The notes under the pieces: generated by a model | The model's input: the letters and a program-made list of their open reading frames with translations, nothing else | Told to the model about the DNA's origin: nothing | The model's database searches: none | Translations under genes and position numbers: made by a program | Assembly (NCBI GenBank): GCA_963850345.1 | Contig: CAWKKW010000005.1 | Coordinates: forward strand, 124,001-188,000 | DNA length: 64,000 bases | Reading direction: 5' to 3' | Source of the DNA: CAWKKW01 sp963850345 | GTDB lineage: Bacteria > Acidobacteriota > Terriglobia > Terriglobales > Acidobacteriaceae | Shown: one piece after another, positions 52,691 to 61,895 of the stretch | Layout: each line of letters starts with the position of its first letter | Numbering within the stretch: position 1 is the stretch's first letter

Positions 52691-53278
52691 ATGAGCATTG
52701 CCATCGAGACTGAAGTCAAGTTTCGCGTCGCCGACGGAGTCCAACTGGAACGTCGCTTGACCGAACTGGGATTCCGCGAGGTAACGCCCCGCACCTTCGA
52801 GCGAAATATCCTGTTCGATACACCTAACCACGACCTGCGTTCGCGTCAGGAGATTCTTCGCATTCGCAAGTACGGGGACAAGTGGGTGCTTACCCATAAA
52901 TGCGTGCCGAAGAACGATGATCCCGCAGGAAGGCACAAGAACCGGGTCGAGACCGAGACACACGTCGAAGACGGCGAAGCGGTCTCCACCGTCTTTGAAC
53001 ACCTTGGATTCAAGCCGTCCTTCACCTACGAGAAATGGCGCAGCGAGTGGGAGGATGCAACGGGTCACTGCGTAGTCGATGAAACGCCGATCGGCCTCTT
53101 TGCCGAGCTCGAAGGACCATCGGACTGGATCGACAGAACCGGGGAACGGCTCGGGATCGATCCCAGCCAATTTATGACTCTGAGTTACGGGCGCCTCTTT
53201 GAGCTATGGCAGCAGGAGAGCGGCAGTGCCGCAACCGACATGACCTTTGACGCTATTCTCGGCGAGAAGGTCCCGTAG
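52691..53278 (+). CDS. CYTH-domain protein (class IV adenylate cyclase / thiamine-triphosphatase fold)
   Basis: A 195-residue CYTH protein from the ATG at 52691. The N-terminal metal/triphosphate motif ExExK is seen in 'IETEVKF'. Further acidic and basic residues line the tunnel: 'RQEILRIRKYGDKWVLTHKCVP', 'RVETETHVED' and 'GLFAELEGPSDWID'. Family members include class IV adenylate cyclases, inorganic triphosphatases and thiamine triphosphatases; the substrate is not distinguishable here. Confidence 0.87.
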   Translation: MSIAIETEVKFRVADGVQLERRLTELGFREVTPRTFERNILFDTPNHDLRSRQEILRIRKYGDKWVLTHKCVPKNDDPAGRHKNRVETETHVEDGEAVSTVFEHLGFKPSFTYEKWRSEWEDATGHCVVDETPIGLFAELEGPSDWIDRTGERLGIDPSQFMTLSYGRLFELWQQESGSAATDMTFDAILGEKVP

Positions 53279-53366
53279 CCAAGCGCGAAGCGGCCGGCCG
53301 AAGGGATTGCACAGGCACCCCAGCGACTCATCCCGCCTGCGTTCGCTGCTTCGATGAGCGCTGGCT

Positions 53367-56300
53367 TCAGCCTTCCGAGCCGTGGCACTTCTTATACTTC
53401 TTACCTGAACCGCAGGGGCAAGGATCGTTGCGGCCGACCTTTTCTCCAGCACGGCGCTGGGCCACTTCGGTTGCGCCGCCGCTGCCCGCCATCCTCGCCT
53501 GCTCCAGCTCTTTCTTCTTCTTGCGCTGAAACTCGGCTTCGAGCTGATCGATGGTGGTGGTTGGCTGCCGGACCGGTACTGGGATGGCCGGAGCAGGCCC
53601 ATGCCCATTCTTCTTACCGTCTGTAGACTCGGACGGAGCGGGAAGCGGAGCCCTCGCCGAAACCGGAGGAGTTCTCGGCTGCGCTGGCGGACCGGATAAC
53701 TCCGGCTGCCCGTCGGTGCCACCACCCTGCCGACGACCGGCTTCAGGATTAATGGGCTGACCGTCTGGTCCGACGATCTGCATCAGGAAGAGGTAGCGAA
53801 CGGTGTCTTCCTGGAAGCGGTTCATCATCGCCTCAAACATGTCGAACGACTCGCGCTTGTAGGCGACAAGCGGATCCTGCTGTCCATATCCGCGCAGACC
53901 GATGCCCTCTTTGAGGTGGTCCATGCTCAGCAGGTGATCTTTCCACAATCCGTCGATGACGCTGAGCATCACCATCCGTTCGTGGAAGCGCATGGCGGTG
54001 TCGCCGATCAGCTGTTCCTTGGCTTCGTACTTCTCCTTCAGACGGTTGAAGAGAGCCTCACCCAGTTCGTGGCGGGTCATCTCCGCGATGTCGATGCCGT
54101 CTGCGGCCAGATCGACGCCAAACTGTCCAGCAAGCCGATTCTGCAAAGCGGTCAGATCCCATTGATCCGGATGCTTGGCTTCGGGAGCAAACTCCTCCAG
54201 CAGCGAACTCAGCACGTTGGAGACGTAGTCCTCGAGAATCAGTTCCTTTTGATCGATTCCCTCAAGCAGTTGGTGACGCAGTCCGTAAACCGCCTCGCGC
54301 TGCTTGTTCATCACGTCGTCGTACTCGAGCAGGTGCTTGCGCGATTCGAAGTTCTGCGACTCGACCGCCTTCTGCGCCGCTTCAATACGGCTGGAGATCA
54401 TCTTCGACTCGATGGGCACGCCTTCTTCCATGCCTAACCGCTCGAGCAGGGTGGAAACCCATGCCTTGGCGAAGATGCGCATCAGGTCGTCTTCGAGCGA
54501 CAGATAGAATCGAGACGCTCCAGGATCGCCCTGACGTCCCGCGCGTCCACGAAGCTGGTTGTCGATACGCCGGCTCTCGTGGCGCTCGGTGCCGAGTATA
54601 TGAAGGCCGCCCGCGCCGATGACCTCTTCGTGTTCGCGCGCTGCGTTTGCCGCATGCACGGCGTATGCGCGGTCCCAGTTCGCCTGGGTGGTTTCGAATT
54701 CCTGTCCCTGGTAGTAGAAGCGCGTCATGCCCGGAGCGGCCGTGGGATTGATGGCGCCTTCTGACGCGCTGATGGCCCGCGCTTCATTCTTCTTGACCAG
54801 GTCCTGCTTGGCGACGAAGTCCGCGTTGCCGCCCAGTAGAATATCCGTGCCGCGTCCGGCCATGTTCGTGGCGATCGTGACCATGCCGTAGCGGCCGGCC
54901 TGCGCTACGATCTCAGCCTCGCGCTCGTGATACTTGGCATTCAGCACGACGTGTTTCACGCCCTTGCGCTGCAAGATGCTCGAGAGCAGTTCCGATTTCT
55001 CAATCGAGGTGGTGCCTACCAGGACCGGCTGGTTCTCTTCGTGCAGGCGCGTAATCTCGTCGGCGACAGCAAAGTACTTCTCCTTGGCCGTGCGGTACAC
55101 CACGTCGGGATTCTCGATGCGCCGCATCGGCTTGTTGGTCGGGATCACGACGATGTCGAGCTTGTAGATCTTGTCGAATTCGGCAGCTTCCGTCTCCGCC
55201 GTACCCGTCATGCCGGACAGCTTCTTGTAGAGGCGGAAATAATTCTGGAACGTAATCGTCGCCAGCGTCTGATCTTCGCGGCGAATGTTTACGCCTTCCT
55301 TCGCTTCCACCGCTTGGTGCAAGCCGTCAGACCAGCGGCGCCCCGGCATCAGGCGTCCAGTGAACTCGTCGACGATGATCACCTCGCCGTCCTTCACCAC
55401 GTACTGCACATCTCGCTTGTACAGCGAATGGGCCTTGATGGCGGTCTCGACGTGGTGCTTCAATTCCCAGTTCTCGACCTCTGCGATGTTGCCGATTCCG
55501 AGCAGGCCTTCAATTTTTTCCCATCCTTCATCGGTGACGGAGATCGTCTTGTGCTTCTCGTCGACTACATAGTCGCCGGTCAGGAACTTGTCTTCCCCGC
55601 GCTCAATCTCCTCGCCTTCCACCAGCGAAGGAATGATGCGATTTACGCGGACATACTTGTCCGTGGTCTGATCCGTGGGTCCGCTGATGATCAGCGGCGT
55701 TCTCGCTTCGTCAATGAGAATGGAATCGACTTCGTCCACGATGGAGAAGTAGTGGCCACGCTGCACGCAGTCCGCGAGCTCAAATTTCATGTTGTCGCGC
55801 AGGTAGTCAAAGCCGAACTCGTTGTTTGTGCCGTAGGTGATATCCGCGCCGTAGGCCGCGCGGCGTTGCGCGTCATCCAGGTCGTGCACAATGACGCCAA
55901 CCGTCAGGCCGAGGAACTCGTAAATCTTGCCCATCCACTCGGCGTCGCGTTTTGCGAGATAGTCGTTAACCGTCACGACGTGAACGCCGTGCCCGGCCAG
56001 AGCGTTGAGGTAGCAGGCGAGCGTCGCGACCAGCGTCTTACCTTCGCCGGTCTTCATTTCCGCAATCTTGCCCTGGTGCAGCACCATGCCGCCAATCAGC
56101 TGAACGTCGAAGTGGCGCATGTTCACGGCCCGGCGGCCCGCCTCGCGCACGACCGCGAACGCCTCGGGCAGAATCTCGTCGAGCGCTTCCTTCTCTGCGG
56201 CGCGGCGATCGTCGGCACCTTCTATGCCTTCAACGCGCTTCTGAATACGCGCCTGAAAATCCCGCGTCTTGTCGCGAAGCTCCTCATTCGACAGCGGTTG

Positions 56301-56405
56301 CACCGAAGATTCCAGTGCATTGATCTGCTCGACCATGGGCAGCAGTCGCTTGACCACGCGTTCGTTGCTGGTTCCGAAAACCTTTGTAAGTACACTACCG
56401 ATCAA
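53367..56405 (-). CDS. secA: Preprotein translocase ATPase SecA
   Basis: The motor that drives unfolded proteins through SecYEG, peripheral to the inner membrane. The 1012-residue protein is longer than the E. coli one (901). Walker A is 'TGEGKT' at 119-124, Walker B is in 'DEVDSILIDEART', and helicase motif 'TNMAGRGTDI' follows. The long C-terminal tail is Pro/Gln/Gly-rich (about 880-970) and ends in a SEC-C zinc domain 'GRNDPCPCGSGKKYKKCHG', which binds SecB or ribosomes. The C-terminal linker accounts for most of the extra length. Confidence 0.98.
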   Translation of the reverse strand: MIGSVLTKVFGTSNERVVKRLLPMVEQINALESSVQPLSNEELRDKTRDFQARIQKRVEGIEGADDRRAAEKEALDEILPEAFAVVREAGRRAVNMRHFDVQLIGGMVLHQGKIAEMKTGEGKTLVATLACYLNALAGHGVHVVTVNDYLAKRDAEWMGKIYEFLGLTVGVIVHDLDDAQRRAAYGADITYGTNNEFGFDYLRDNMKFELADCVQRGHYFSIVDEVDSILIDEARTPLIISGPTDQTTDKYVRVNRIIPSLVEGEEIERGEDKFLTGDYVVDEKHKTISVTDEGWEKIEGLLGIGNIAEVENWELKHHVETAIKAHSLYKRDVQYVVKDGEVIIVDEFTGRLMPGRRWSDGLHQAVEAKEGVNIRREDQTLATITFQNYFRLYKKLSGMTGTAETEAAEFDKIYKLDIVVIPTNKPMRRIENPDVVYRTAKEKYFAVADEITRLHEENQPVLVGTTSIEKSELLSSILQRKGVKHVVLNAKYHEREAEIVAQAGRYGMVTIATNMAGRGTDILLGGNADFVAKQDLVKKNEARAISASEGAINPTAAPGMTRFYYQGQEFETTQANWDRAYAVHAANAAREHEEVIGAGGLHILGTERHESRRIDNQLRGRAGRQGDPGASRFYLSLEDDLMRIFAKAWVSTLLERLGMEEGVPIESKMISSRIEAAQKAVESQNFESRKHLLEYDDVMNKQREAVYGLRHQLLEGIDQKELILEDYVSNVLSSLLEEFAPEAKHPDQWDLTALQNRLAGQFGVDLAADGIDIAEMTRHELGEALFNRLKEKYEAKEQLIGDTAMRFHERMVMLSVIDGLWKDHLLSMDHLKEGIGLRGYGQQDPLVAYKRESFDMFEAMMNRFQEDTVRYLFLMQIVGPDGQPINPEAGRRQGGGTDGQPELSGPPAQPRTPPVSARAPLPAPSESTDGKKNGHGPAPAIPVPVRQPTTTIDQLEAEFQRKKKKELEQARMAGSGGATEVAQRRAGEKVGRNDPCPCGSGKKYKKCHGSEG

Positions 56406-56560
56406 TGGGATGGTTCCTTTACATGGCGCCTAACAGACGCGGCTGGGCTGACTGCTGAAAATCCGGGCGCTATACTCCCTCTAGTTTAGTGCACTACGGC
56501 GATTGTTGCAGTAGCGGGCCGAATCCAGGTAATTTCACGCCCAATGAGGTCTTCCATCCT

Positions 56561-58405
56561 ATGAAACGGCCGCCGCTGCGCTCGCCATTCCGCCTCGTTT
56601 CGGTTGGTGCTCTGGTCGTTTTCACTGTCTGGCTTGCCAGCCCCACGCTGCCCCTTGCCGCGCAGGCGGGGATGGCTTGCCACACCATGGATCAGGACGC
56701 ACCCACGGTCAAGCCGGAAGACCTGCCTGTTCCTCAGCGCATCCCCGGCATCGGCAACTCCCACTTCCAGATCACGACTTCGAAGCCGGAGGCGCAGGCT
56801 TGGTTCGACCAGGGCCTCAACCTGCTTCACGATTTTTGGGATTATGAGTCGGCGAAGTCCTTCGAGCAGGCGATCCGCGTCGATCCCAACTGCGCGATGT
56901 GTTACTGGGGCTTATACAACGCGGAGACGTTCCGTCATAGCGCCAACAAAGTGTATGCTCAGGCCGCCATCGACAAGGCCGTGAGCCTTGATTCTCACGC
57001 GACGCCCATCGAAAAGCTTTTCATTCAGGCCGCTCAGCAGCACGAACTGGCTACGAACGCGACCAAGTCTCAGGACGACGTTCCTGATTTTTCCAAGGAG
57101 ATCGACCTGTGGCGGCAGGCGGTCAAGCTGGCGCCCAAAGATGTTCAGGCGCGGATTTTTCTGGCCGAGGCCGCGGGCGACGGCTACGACCATGACAATC
57201 AACCGCGCAAAGGCCAGAAGGAACTACTCGAGATTCTTACCGGAATCCTCAAGGACTTCCCCGACGACTCGGCGGCGAATCACTACTGGATCCATGCGGT
57301 CGAGGCCAGCCTTCATCCCGAACAGGCCCTGCACAGCGCGCAAATTCTCGGCAGGCTCGCGCCGTCGTCCGGACACATGGTGCACATGCCCGGCCACATC
57401 TTCTATCGCACCGGCGACTATGCCTCCGCCGAGCACGCGTTCGCCGCCTCTACCCAAGCCGATGAGCAGTACATGCAGTCGCAGCATGTGGCAGTCGATG
57501 ATGATTGGAACTACGTTCACAATTTGATGTATGCCATCGCGAACCTGATGGAAGAGGGTCACCTCAAGCAGGCTACCGTGCTCTCCGCAAAGCTAAGCGC
57601 GGCTCGCGGACAAACGGAAGAGACTCTCTACCCGTGGTCGCCTCGGGACTCGATCGAACGGCTGAGTGCGGACCTGCCAGTCGCGCTGCGATTGGGAGAC
57701 TGGACTCGCGCCAGCCAGTTACTTGCTTCCAGCCAATCACCGGACCGCTGGCCGCATCTGGCCTTCCTGGCGCGCAGCCTGTCGGGGTTTACGGCCGGCA
57801 TGCAGGCGTTAGAAGAACACGATCTGCAAGCCGCGCAGAAGCAGTCCACCTTGCTCGACGCGGAACTGTGGCGAGCGTCCCAGCAATTTCAAGACGAAGA
57901 CGCAGCGAAAAAGAGAGATGCGAAAGCAGCCAAAGAAGAGCCTCGGCCCAAGCTTCTGCCGGATGCCCTGCCCAAGCCGCTGCTCAAGAATCTTTCGGTA
58001 ATGTCGCTGGAGCTTCGCGCCTGTCTGCTGGTCGCGCAGAAGCAAATTCCCGACGCGGAAAAACTCTTTGCCCGCGCCGCTCAGGAACAGAAGGACCTTG
58101 GCTATCACGAACCTCCAAGCTACATCCGACCTGTGGGAGAAACCGAAGCCGCAGCGCTCATGAGCGTGGAGGACTGGGCCGACGCACAAGCCGCATTAAA
58201 GCGAGCCTTGCTTGAGCGGCCTCGCTCCGGCTTTCCGCTCTATGCGCTGGCCTACTCCAGTGAACGCGCCGGAGACGCCCACGCGGCAACCGCTGCGTAT
58301 CAGGAGTTCGTGGCCGCGTGGAAGGATGCAGACCCCGACCTGCCCCAGGTCGCGCATGCCGGAGCGTTTCTGGCAGAGCATCAGGGGACACTAGCCCAGC
58401 GATGA
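56561..58405 (+). CDS. Exported TPR-repeat protein
   Basis: A 614-residue protein with a signal peptide (hydrophobic 13-33, cleavage near LAAQA). The mature part has tetratricopeptide-like repeats: 'AQAWFDQGLNLLHDFWDYESAKSFEQAIRVDPNCAMCYWGLY' in segments, then 'VHMPGHIFYRTGDYASAEHAFAAS', and 'SVEDWADAQAALKRALLERP'. It starts at the ATG at 56561 preceded by GAGGT. Similar exported proteins are common in Acidobacteria and Bacteroidetes; the family is sometimes called TTC38-like. The role is unknown; it is divergent from secA. Confidence 0.8.
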   Translation: MKRPPLRSPFRLVSVGALVVFTVWLASPTLPLAAQAGMACHTMDQDAPTVKPEDLPVPQRIPGIGNSHFQITTSKPEAQAWFDQGLNLLHDFWDYESAKSFEQAIRVDPNCAMCYWGLYNAETFRHSANKVYAQAAIDKAVSLDSHATPIEKLFIQAAQQHELATNATKSQDDVPDFSKEIDLWRQAVKLAPKDVQARIFLAEAAGDGYDHDNQPRKGQKELLEILTGILKDFPDDSAANHYWIHAVEASLHPEQALHSAQILGRLAPSSGHMVHMPGHIFYRTGDYASAEHAFAASTQADEQYMQSQHVAVDDDWNYVHNLMYAIANLMEEGHLKQATVLSAKLSAARGQTEETLYPWSPRDSIERLSADLPVALRLGDWTRASQLLASSQSPDRWPHLAFLARSLSGFTAGMQALEEHDLQAAQKQSTLLDAELWRASQQFQDEDAAKKRDAKAAKEEPRPKLLPDALPKPLLKNLSVMSLELRACLLVAQKQIPDAEKLFARAAQEQKDLGYHEPPSYIRPVGETEAAALMSVEDWADAQAALKRALLERPRSGFPLYALAYSSERAGDAHAATAAYQEFVAAWKDADPDLPQVAHAGAFLAEHQGTLAQR

Positions 58406-58447
58406 TTCCGGCAAACTGAAGCGAACCTTTGCGCGCGAGCGGACCAG

Positions 58448-59407
58448 CTACTTCGCTCGGGGATGCGTCCGGTCGTATACCTGCGCTACCTGTCCCACGG
58501 TCAACTGCGTGTATCGCTGCGTGGTCGACAACCGCTCGTGGCCCAACAACTCCTGAATCGCGCGAAGGTCCGCGCCCTCCTCCAGCATGTGCGTCCCGAA
58601 GGCATGGCGCAGCGTATGCGGGTGCACCTCAGCGGGCAGGCCGTGCGCGAGGGCGAGTTGCTTCACGATGCGGCCTACACTGCGTGTAGTCAGCCGCCCG
58701 TTGCCGCGCAGGTTTACGTTGAGCAGCAAAGCGGTCTGCGGCGGATTCGTTCCGCTCCCGTTTGTCGGCAATTTTGCGCTGAGTTTCGCCTCGCGCGTCG
58801 GCAGGTAGTCGCGAATCGCCTGCGCTGCCGCATCGCCCAGCGGCACATATCGCTCCTTGCGTCCCTTGCCGCGTACCAGGATGGCCTCGTTGGCCCAATG
58901 AATATTGCCCAGGTCAATGCCCACCAATTCCGCGTTACGGATGCCGCACCCATAGAGCAGTTCGAAGATGACGCGGTCACGCTCCGGCCACGCAGCAACT
59001 TCGCTGTCGGTGGCGACTCCTTCGACGGCACGATTCATCTGCTCGATCGAAGGCACGCGTGGAAGGTGTTTGGGAAGTTTAGGCGTGGCTACCAGGGCGG
59101 CAGCGTTCTGTTCCACGTGCCCGGTCCGAGCCAGCCATTTGAACCAGGAACGAATCGCGGCCAGCGCACGCGCCACCGAGGCCTTCGACAACCCCTTCCC
59201 GTACAGCGTTCCCAGGTAAGCGCGGATCAGCGGATGCTCAATCTGACTGGGCTCGATGTTCGCACCATGTCCTTTGATCAGGAACGCGGTGAAGTCGTGC
59301 AGTTCGCGATCGTAAGCACGCAACGTATGCGGAGAGGCAGTTCGTTCGTGGGTCAGCATGGCCAGGAACTCCTCTGCAAGCGCGACAATCCTGGGCTTCT
59401 CGCTCAT
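58448..59407 (-). CDS. xerC: Site-specific tyrosine recombinase XerC
   Basis: A 319-residue recombinase from the ATG at 59407. The SAM-like N-terminal core-binding domain (about 8-95) is followed by a catalytic domain with Arg157, Lys181, His264, Arg267, His290 and nucleophile Tyr299; all are present. It would act with XerD at dif to resolve chromosome dimers. A 12-residue insertion (NGSGTNPPQTAL) lies near residue 216-227. Its start codon overlaps the stop of the xerD gene by 4 bp (ATGA), so the two are translationally coupled. Confidence 0.9.
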   Translation of the reverse strand: MSEKPRIVALAEEFLAMLTHERTASPHTLRAYDRELHDFTAFLIKGHGANIEPSQIEHPLIRAYLGTLYGKGLSKASVARALAAIRSWFKWLARTGHVEQNAAALVATPKLPKHLPRVPSIEQMNRAVEGVATDSEVAAWPERDRVIFELLYGCGIRNAELVGIDLGNIHWANEAILVRGKGRKERYVPLGDAAAQAIRDYLPTREAKLSAKLPTNGSGTNPPQTALLLNVNLRGNGRLTTRSVGRIVKQLALAHGLPAEVHPHTLRHAFGTHMLEEGADLRAIQELLGHERLSTTQRYTQLTVGQVAQVYDRTHPRAK

Positions 59408-60339
59408 GCTTCCTCGGGAGAAATAGAGCGGCGTGCGCGAGGATGATGTGCGCGATGCACCGCCTTCAGGCGCCCCAGCGCAAGATGCGTGTACACCTGG
59501 GTCGTGGCGATATCGGCGTGCCCGAGCAGCGTCTGCACGGTGCGCAGGTCGGCGCCGTGCTCCACCATGTGGGTCGCGCAACTATGGCGCAGGCTGTGCG
59601 GACTCGCGGTGCGGTCGCTCGTCTTCACTAGCCTCCAGATCCATTGGCGACTTAGCGGTTGTCCTCGCATCGATAAAAAGAGACGGGTCGCCCTACGCGC
59701 TTTGGAGTGCCGGACCAGTTCAGGACGGGCTTGAGCCAAATACCGTTCAATCGCTTCGACCGCCGCTCGCCCTAGAGGCACCAGCCGTTCCTTGTCGCCC
59801 TTTCCACGGACCAGGACGCGTCCGGCCTCAAGCGACAGGTCTTCCACGCCCAACCCGGTCAATTCGGATACTCGCAACCCGCCGGCATACAGTAGCTCCA
59901 GAATCGCTCGATCCCGCAGCGCAATCGCGTCGGCCTGGGGATGGTCCGCTGCCACCGCCGCCCGCTCCATCATCGAAGATACTTCCGATTCGGCCAGCGA
60001 CTTGGGCAGCACCTTCCACGTGGTCGGCGACTCCAGGTTCACTGTCGGATCATGATGAATGCGCTTGTCCAGCAGCAGCCAGCGATAGAACCCGCGTAAA
60101 CAAGACAGCTTCCGCGCAGCCGATCTCGACTCCACGCCATGCCGCTGCAAGTGTTCTAGAAAGCCTGACAGCTGTTCCTGACGGGCTGCGATCATCTGGC
60201 CGTGTTCGCCCTCGAGGTATTCCGCAAACTGGTTCATGTCGCGCTCATACGCCTCACAACTGAGGGGACGCAGCCCTTTCTCCACGCGCAAATAGGTCAG
60301 ATACTCCGCGATGAGATCGAGATTGCCATACAAGCTCAC
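59404..60339 (-). CDS. xerD: Site-specific tyrosine recombinase XerD
   Basis: A 311-residue tyrosine recombinase. Core-binding domain 'IAEYLTYLRVEKGLRPLSCEAYERDM' (segments) is followed by catalytic Arg156, Lys180, His248, Arg251, His274 and Tyr283. The C-terminus 'RAHHPRARRS' is basic. Its closer resemblance to XerD is from the N-terminal 'YLxYLRVEKGL' type start and from the partner gene. It is the promoter-proximal gene of a xerD-xerC pair; in most bacteria these genes are at separate loci. Confidence 0.88.
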   Translation of the reverse strand: MSLYGNLDLIAEYLTYLRVEKGLRPLSCEAYERDMNQFAEYLEGEHGQMIAARQEQLSGFLEHLQRHGVESRSAARKLSCLRGFYRWLLLDKRIHHDPTVNLESPTTWKVLPKSLAESEVSSMMERAAVAADHPQADAIALRDRAILELLYAGGLRVSELTGLGVEDLSLEAGRVLVRGKGDKERLVPLGRAAVEAIERYLAQARPELVRHSKARRATRLFLSMRGQPLSRQWIWRLVKTSDRTASPHSLRHSCATHMVEHGADLRTVQTLLGHADIATTQVYTHLALGRLKAVHRAHHPRARRSISPEEA

Positions 60340-60543
60340 CCCCCGATTATCGCGGCAGGCCGACCGAACCGCACATGCGCATGGAATCGTGAACCAAGTT
60401 GATTAGCGGCCAAAGGCATGCCAACCCCCGGCAAGCCGACGCCCTCCATTCACCAGACGTTATTGTGCAAAAGCTCGCGCCTTCGGTCACAATAGAGGAG
60501 TGGCCAGCGTTGTTGATACCGGCCACCAGGAGTGGTTTTCGTT

Positions 60544-61281
60544 TTGATCAGCAGTCAGTCTCTACCGTCTGTCAGGCTCTCGCGGCCCGAGTTGTTTCAC
60601 GCTGTTCTGGATACGCCACCGGCCATCGCGGTATTCGACTGTGACGGCACCCTCTGGGCCGAAGATGCGGGTTACGGCTTCATGGTCTGGTCTCTCGAAC
60701 AGGGACTGGTCTCCCGCAACGCCACCGACTGGATCGACTCACGATATCGGCTTTACCGGACCGGGGATGTCTCCGAAGCGGCGATGTGTGGAGAGATGGT
60801 TCAGGTGTACGCCGGCCTGCGCGAGGCCGAGATCCGCAAAGCGGCTGCCGAATACTTCGACACCTACATCCGCGACCACATTTTCCCCGAGATCAAGGAG
60901 TTAGTCGCTCGCCTTCACGACGCCAAGACGGAACTCTGGGCTGTCAGTTCGACCAACAACTGGGTCATTGAGCAAGGTCTGGAAGATTTCGGCATTCCGT
61001 TTGATCGCGTTTTGTCTGCGCGGGTCCGGGTGAAGGACGGGATCATCACCAGCGAACTCATCGACGTGCCCACTGGCGAAGGCAAGGCAGAGGCACTCTT
61101 GCGCGCCGGTATTCCCACGCCGGATGCAGTCTTCGGAAACTCGGTTCACGATGCAGCCATGCTGGCGATGGCCAAGCACGCCTATCCCATCAACCCCTCC
61201 CCTGAACTGCTTGAAGTCGCTGCTCAACGGGGCTGGCCGGTGTTCTTTCCTCGGAAGGCCGGCGCGCCAGAGACGGAGTAA
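60544..61281 (+). CDS. HAD-superfamily phosphatase (HAD-IB, phosphoserine-phosphatase-like)
   Basis: TTG at 60544, with AGGAG eleven bases upstream, gives 245 residues; the GTG at 60532 is too close to the same AGGAG. Motif I is 'AVFDCDGTLW' with the nucleophile Asp. Motif II is in 'ELWAVSSTNNW', and motif III/IV in 'FGNSVHDAAML', where Asp is followed by His rather than the more common Asp. A helical cap (about 45-110) fits the IB group, which includes SerB. The substrate is not known. It is divergent from xerD. Confidence 0.8.
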   Translation: MISSQSLPSVRLSRPELFHAVLDTPPAIAVFDCDGTLWAEDAGYGFMVWSLEQGLVSRNATDWIDSRYRLYRTGDVSEAAMCGEMVQVYAGLREAEIRKAAAEYFDTYIRDHIFPEIKELVARLHDAKTELWAVSSTNNWVIEQGLEDFGIPFDRVLSARVRVKDGIITSELIDVPTGEGKAEALLRAGIPTPDAVFGNSVHDAAMLAMAKHAYPINPSPELLEVAAQRGWPVFFPRKAGAPETE

Positions 61282-61412
61282 AGCTCGCCAGCGGCCGCCT
61301 CAGCCTCCTCTACTGTGAGCTGCGCCCGGCGCCTACGGGCTGTGTTTTGTTCATGGTCCCCAAACCGTAACCAAGGAGTTGCACCCCGCACGGTGCGGAA
61401 CCGTCTAAGATA

Positions 61413-61856
61413 GTGTCCGTGATCGAACCGACATCCCAAAACGGCAGCGGAGGGGCAAAGACTGTCCGCATGGTCGCTGCGGCGCTGATCCTCCGCGGAG
61501 ATGAGGTGCTGATCTGCCAGCGTCGACCCGATCAGCCGATGGCTCTGAAATGGGAGTTTCCGGGCGGGAAGATGGAGCCGGGTGAAAGCGCAGAGCAGGC
61601 ACTCAAACGCGAACTCGATGAGGAACTCGGCATCGACGCCACCATCGGGGCGCGCGTGACTCGCATGCGGCACATGTATCGCAGCGGCGGCATAGTCGAC
61701 CTGCAATTCTTCGTCGTGCATGAATTTGCGGGCGAACTCACCAACCGCATCTTCCACGACATGCGCTGGGCAAACCTGCGCGATCTCCCCAGCTTCGACT
61801 TTCTCGCCGCCGACCGCGACCTGGTGCGGGATCTCGCTGCCGGAAAGCTGCTGTAA
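61413..61856 (+). CDS. Nudix hydrolase, MutT-like 8-oxo-dGTP diphosphatase
   Basis: A 147-residue protein from the GTG at 61413. The Nudix box GX5EX7REUXEEXGU reads 'GGKMEPGESAEQALKRELDEELGI' in two pieces around residues 50-72, and 'MVAAALILRGDEVLICQRRPDQPM' precedes it. It probably removes oxidised dGTP from the nucleotide pool. The C-terminal 'RWANLRDLPSFDFLAADRDLV' is typical of MutT-like proteins. It is convergent with the transporter gene (39 bp gap). Confidence 0.9.
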   Translation: MSVIEPTSQNGSGGAKTVRMVAAALILRGDEVLICQRRPDQPMALKWEFPGGKMEPGESAEQALKRELDEELGIDATIGARVTRMRHMYRSGGIVDLQFFVVHEFAGELTNRIFHDMRWANLRDLPSFDFLAADRDLVRDLAAGKLL

Positions 61857-61895
61857 GCCCTTCTCTCCGCTGGACCGCAGTCTCCGAGTGCTCCG

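Noticed and set aside
54927..56489. A 520-residue open frame antisense to secA.
   Set aside because: Same reason: it is fully covered by secA, and its composition is that of an antisense shadow.
60340..60543. A dif-like recombination site next to the Xer genes.
   Set aside because: No 28-bp site resembling the dif consensus was seen in the intergenic region.
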